NCBI RefSeq assembly: GCF_026914265.1 | Contig: NC_069130.1 | Span: 3,866,001-3,930,000, forward strand | Direction: 5' to 3' | DNA length: 64,000 nucleotides | DNA from: Mya arenaria | Lineage: Eukaryota; Mollusca; Bivalvia; Myida; Myidae | Shown here: piece by piece, positions 60,431-64,000 of the stretch | How positions within the stretch are numbered: position 1 is the stretch's first letter | Layout of the letters: each line of letters opens with the position of its first letter | Notes under the pieces: model-generated | What the model saw: only the letters and a program-made list of their open reading frames with translations | What the model was told of the DNA's origin: nothing | Databases searched by the model: none | Translations under genes and position numbers: made by a program

Positions 60431-63360
60431 ACAAGAGCTGTCACAGTATGTGACGAATGCTCCCGAAAGTGACATTGACCTATGACAATGTCAGTAAATG
60501 AAAAGTTGATCTTGCCTTTACGTGTCAAATACATACGGCAAGTTATTTTAAATTGCCTCTGAACATAAAAAAATACCACCCATACTTGACAATCGACACT
60601 GTTATGTCCTTATATTCAGCATTCCATTGTGAATAAACACTAAGTGTATCTTTCACCTTAGAGGTAGGGACATGGGTCTTGTATGCGACACATTGCCTTG
60701 GTGTGTCAAACAAATGTGGCAAGTTATTTTAAAATCTGTCCATACAAGAGAAAGTTACAGCCCGGACACGACAAACTATACTCTGTGTCCTTATATACAT
60801 CATTCCAATGTGAATAAACACTAAGTGTGACCTTGAACTTAGAAATAGGGACATGGGTCTTGCATGCAACACTTCGTCATGGTATGTCAAACACATGTGG
60901 CAAGTCATTTTAAAATCTGTCCATACAAGAGAAAGTTACAGCCCTAACACGACAACCTATACTCTATGTCCTTAAATATATGCAGCATTCAATTGTGAAT
61001 AAACACCTAAGTGTGACCCTGACCTTAGAGGTAGGGACATGGGTCTTGTACACGACACCTCGTTTTGGTATGTCAAACAAATGTGGCAAGTTATTTCAAA
61101 ATATGTCCATACAAGAGAAAGTTACACGCCAAACTATAATCTGTGTCCTTATTAGCAGCATTCCATTGTGAATATACACTAAGTGTGACCTTGAACTTAG
61201 TGGTAGGGACACAGTTCTTGCACGCAACACGTCGTCTTGGTATGTGGAACACATGTGGCAAGTTATTTTAAAATCTGTCCATACAAGGGAAAGTTACAGC
61301 CCGGACACGACAACCTATACTCTATGTCCTTAAATGCAGCACTCCATTGTGAATAAACATCTAAGTGTGACCCTGACCTTAGAGGTAGGGACACGGGTCT
61401 TGCATGCGACACGTTGTCTTGGTTTGTGGAACACATGTGGCAAGTTATTTTAAAATCTGTTCTAACAAGGGAAAGTTACAGCCCAGACACGACAACCTAT
61501 ACTCTATGTCCTTATATGCAGCACTTTATTGTGAATAAACACCTAAGTGTGACCTTGACCTTAGAGGTAGGGACACGGGTCTTGCACGCGACACATCGTC
61601 TTGGTATGTGGAACACATGTGGCAAGTTATTTTAAAGTCTGTCCATACAAGGGAAAGTAACAGCCCGGACACGACAACCTATACTCTATGTCTTTATATG
61701 CAGCACTCCATTGTGAATAAACATCTAAGTGTGACCCTGACCTTAGAGGTAGGGACACAGGTCTTGCACGTGACACGTCGTCTTGGTTTGTGGAACACAT
61801 GTGGCAAGTTATTTTAAAGTCTGTCCATACAAGGGAAAGTTACAGCCCGGACACGACAACCTATACTCTATGTCTTTATATGCAGCACTCCATTGTGAAT
61901 AAACATCTAAGTGTGACTCTGACCTTAGAGGTAGGGACACGGGTCTTGCTCGCGACACGTCGTCTTGGTTTGTGGAACACATGTGGCAAGTTATTTTAAA
62001 ATCTGTCCATACAAGGGAAAGTTACAGCCCGGACACGACAACCTATACTCTACGTCTTTATATGCAGCACTCCATTGTGAATAAACACTAAGTGTGACCT
62101 TGACCTTAGAGGTAGGGGCACGGGTCTTGCATGTGACACGTCGTTTTGGTATGTCAAACACACGTGGCAAGTTATTTTAAAGACTGTCCATATAAGGGAA
62201 AGTTACAGCCCGGACACGACAACCTATACTCTATGTCTTTATACGCAGCACTCCATTGTGAATTAACACCGAAGTGTGACCTTGACCTTAGAGGTAGGGA
62301 CACGGGTCTTGAACGTGACATGTCGTCTTAGTATGTGGAACACATGTGGCAAGTTATTTTAAAATCTGTCCATACAAGGGAAAGTTACAGCGCGGACATG
62401 ATATGCAGCACTCCATTGTGAATAAACACTAAGTGTGACCTTGAATTTAGAGGTAGGGACACAGTTCTTGAACGCGACACGTCGTCTTGGTATGTGGAAC
62501 ACATGTGGCAAGTTATTTTAAAGTCTGTCCATACGAAGGAAAGTTACAGCCCAGACACGACAACCTATACTCTATGTCCTTATATGCAGCACTTTATTGT
62601 GAATAAACACCTAAGTGTGACCTTGACCTTAGAGGTAGGGACACGGGTCTTGCACGCGACACATCGTCTTGGTATGTTGAACACATGTGGCAAGTTATTT
62701 TAAAGTCTGTCCATACAAGGGAAAGTAACAGCCCGGACACGACAACCTATACTCTATGTCTTTACATATGCAGCACTCCATTGTGAATAAACATCTAAGT
62801 GTGACCCTGACCTTAGAGGTAGGGACACAGGTCTTGCACTTGACACGTCGTCTTGGTTTGTGGAACACATGTGGCAAGTTATTTTAAAGTCTATCCATAC
62901 AAGGGAAAGTAACAGCCCGAACACGACAACCTATACTCTATGTCTTTATATGCAGCACTCCATTGTGAATAAACATCTAAGTGTGACCCTGACCTTAGAG
63001 GTAGGGACACGGGTCTTGCTCTCGACACGTCGTCTTGGTTTGTGGAACACATGTGGCAAGTTATTTTAAAATCTGTCCATACAAGGGAAAGTTACAGCCC
63101 AGACACAACAACCTATACTCTATGTCTTTAAATGCAGCACTCCATTGTGAATAAACACTAAGTGTGACCTTGATCTTAGAGGTAGGGACACGAGTCTTGC
63201 ACGCGACACGTCGTCTTGGTATGTGGAACACATGTGGCAAGTTATTTTAAAATCTGTCCATGCAAGGGAAAGTTACAGCCCTGACACAAGTTATTGAGCC
63301 GGACGGACGGACAGACGGACGGACGGTGCGATTTTAATATGCCCACCTTTGGGGGCATAA
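60431..63360 (+). mobile_element. Non-autonomous element with about fifteen 182-bp internal repeats
   Basis: Head ACAAGAGCTGTCACAGTATG then TGACGAATGC; tail GGACGGACGGACAGACGGAC, then GGTGCGATTTTAATATGCCC and ACCTTTGGGGGCATAA. Between them is a tandem array whose regular copies have a 182-bp period (TGTGGCAAGTTATTTTAAA recurs, for example at about 61,619 and 61,801), with units of 180-200 bp near the head. The phrase GTGACC[T/C]TGACCTTAGAGG marks each unit. Repeated frames of 69 residues are products of the repeat. No transposase. Lies in an XRN1 intron. Confidence 0.8.
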
Positions 63361-64000
63361 TTAATTAAAAGAAGAACTTCAGCCTTCACTGTGAGAGTCA
63401 AGTTATAATCCTTTTTTATTTAGTAACAGTGGCTTTGATCTTGACCTAAGGGGCCACAAATGCCATCCCAAAAAAGTCCTCCATAATCTCTTCATACAGA
63501 TCATGGTAGCAATATGTCAACACTAACTTTACGTTGTTCAACAACAAACGGTTATCTATATCTAGTTGCAGTGACCTTGACCATGGGAGCCCCAAATCTA
63601 ATCCACAAAAAGGTCTCCATGATCTCTTCCTACATGTATATACCAAGTTGGTAGCAATATGTCAACCTTAACTTAATTTACTGCATTCAGAACCAACCCT
63701 TTTTTCTAATTTTAACAGTGACCTTGACCAAGACTCTCAAGCCCCCAAACACAATTCCATTAATTCCATATAAGGTCTTCATATATACCAAGTTTGGTTG
63801 CAATATGATAAACGTAACTGAATTTTTTTTATACCAAAGGTGAAATTGCCCCCCCCCCCCCACTCCTGGAGCCAATGTATGTCATTTGTGGCTTCTGTGT
63901 TAGTATGAAAGCCATTGAATGAACAATATTTGAAATCTGAGTTAAAACGCGAAGTTGTCCAAAAAATTTAACCAAACTTTTTCAGTTGATCAAGGGCCAA
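63361..64000. repeat. Start of another tandem-repeat region, cut by the window edge
   Basis: The phrase GTGACCTTGACC or its variants recurs at about 63,430, 63,569 and 63,717 (spacing about 140-148 bp), each followed by AGTTGGTAGCAATATGTCAA or similar. A C-run lies at 63,850-63,861. No XRN1 exon seen. Confidence 0.6.

Noticed and set aside
61414..63069. A family of 69-73 residue proteins beginning MEHMWQVILKS
   Set aside because: They recur at 182-bp spacing inside the tandem array of a non-autonomous element. A strain of codons ending at the same point in each unit is a product of the repeat, not of genes.

Overview
The window is animal nuclear DNA, most likely from a bivalve mollusc. It is AT-rich, its genes are split by GT-AG introns, and it is full of non-LTR retrotransposon remnants, tRNA-derived SINE heads, MITEs and minisatellites. 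Several repeats have end sequences I associate with bivalve genomes (heads like ACAAGAGCTG, simple GGAC or GACGCC tails, an AGCTGCACTCTCACAGATT MITE). The species assignment is inference.

Layout. 1-729: the 3' end of a Cys-loop (nicotinic-type) receptor subunit gene on +, with a decayed second copy at about 5.9-6.5 kb. About 5.4 kb: a short relic resembling an exon of the XRN1 gene that lies 47 kb away. 8.5-12.2 kb: two dead LINEs of different families, tail to tail. 12.4-15.6 kb (-) and 35.1-37.5 kb (+): two four-exon genes for death-domain TNF-receptor-like proteins. They are divergently arranged and share all three intron positions and phases. The 19.4 kb between their start codons holds no recognisable gene. 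It contains two long non-autonomous elements, a 27-bp minisatellite and a 7.1-kb satellite of a 29-bp unit. 37.6-48.4 kb: gene-free, with minisatellites, a GTCTATCAT hairpin array, a foldback structure and MITEs. 48.7-60.1 kb (-): the 3' thirteen exons (843 residues) of an XRN1-type 5'-3' exoribonuclease. 60.4-64 kb: tandem-repeat-bearing elements inside the next upstream XRN1 intron.

The most unusual feature is in the XRN1 gene. A 52-bp minisatellite of about 50 copies directly follows the 63-bp exon at 60,047-60,109. Each unit is a copy of the last 36 bp of that exon plus its 5' splice site and 16 bp of intron. A neighbouring 33-bp array looks like an older, shortened form of the same module. 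The intron therefore carries about 65 donor-like sequences in tandem. A first-copy in-frame stop means that use of any later donor should give a prematurely terminated mRNA.

Other notable points are an in-frame triplication of the signal-peptide segment in the second TNF-receptor gene, and the strict 29-bp register and nested higher-order duplications of the large satellite. The genes are not an operon-like set. The only functional pairing suggested by the sequence is the two TNF-receptor paralogues.
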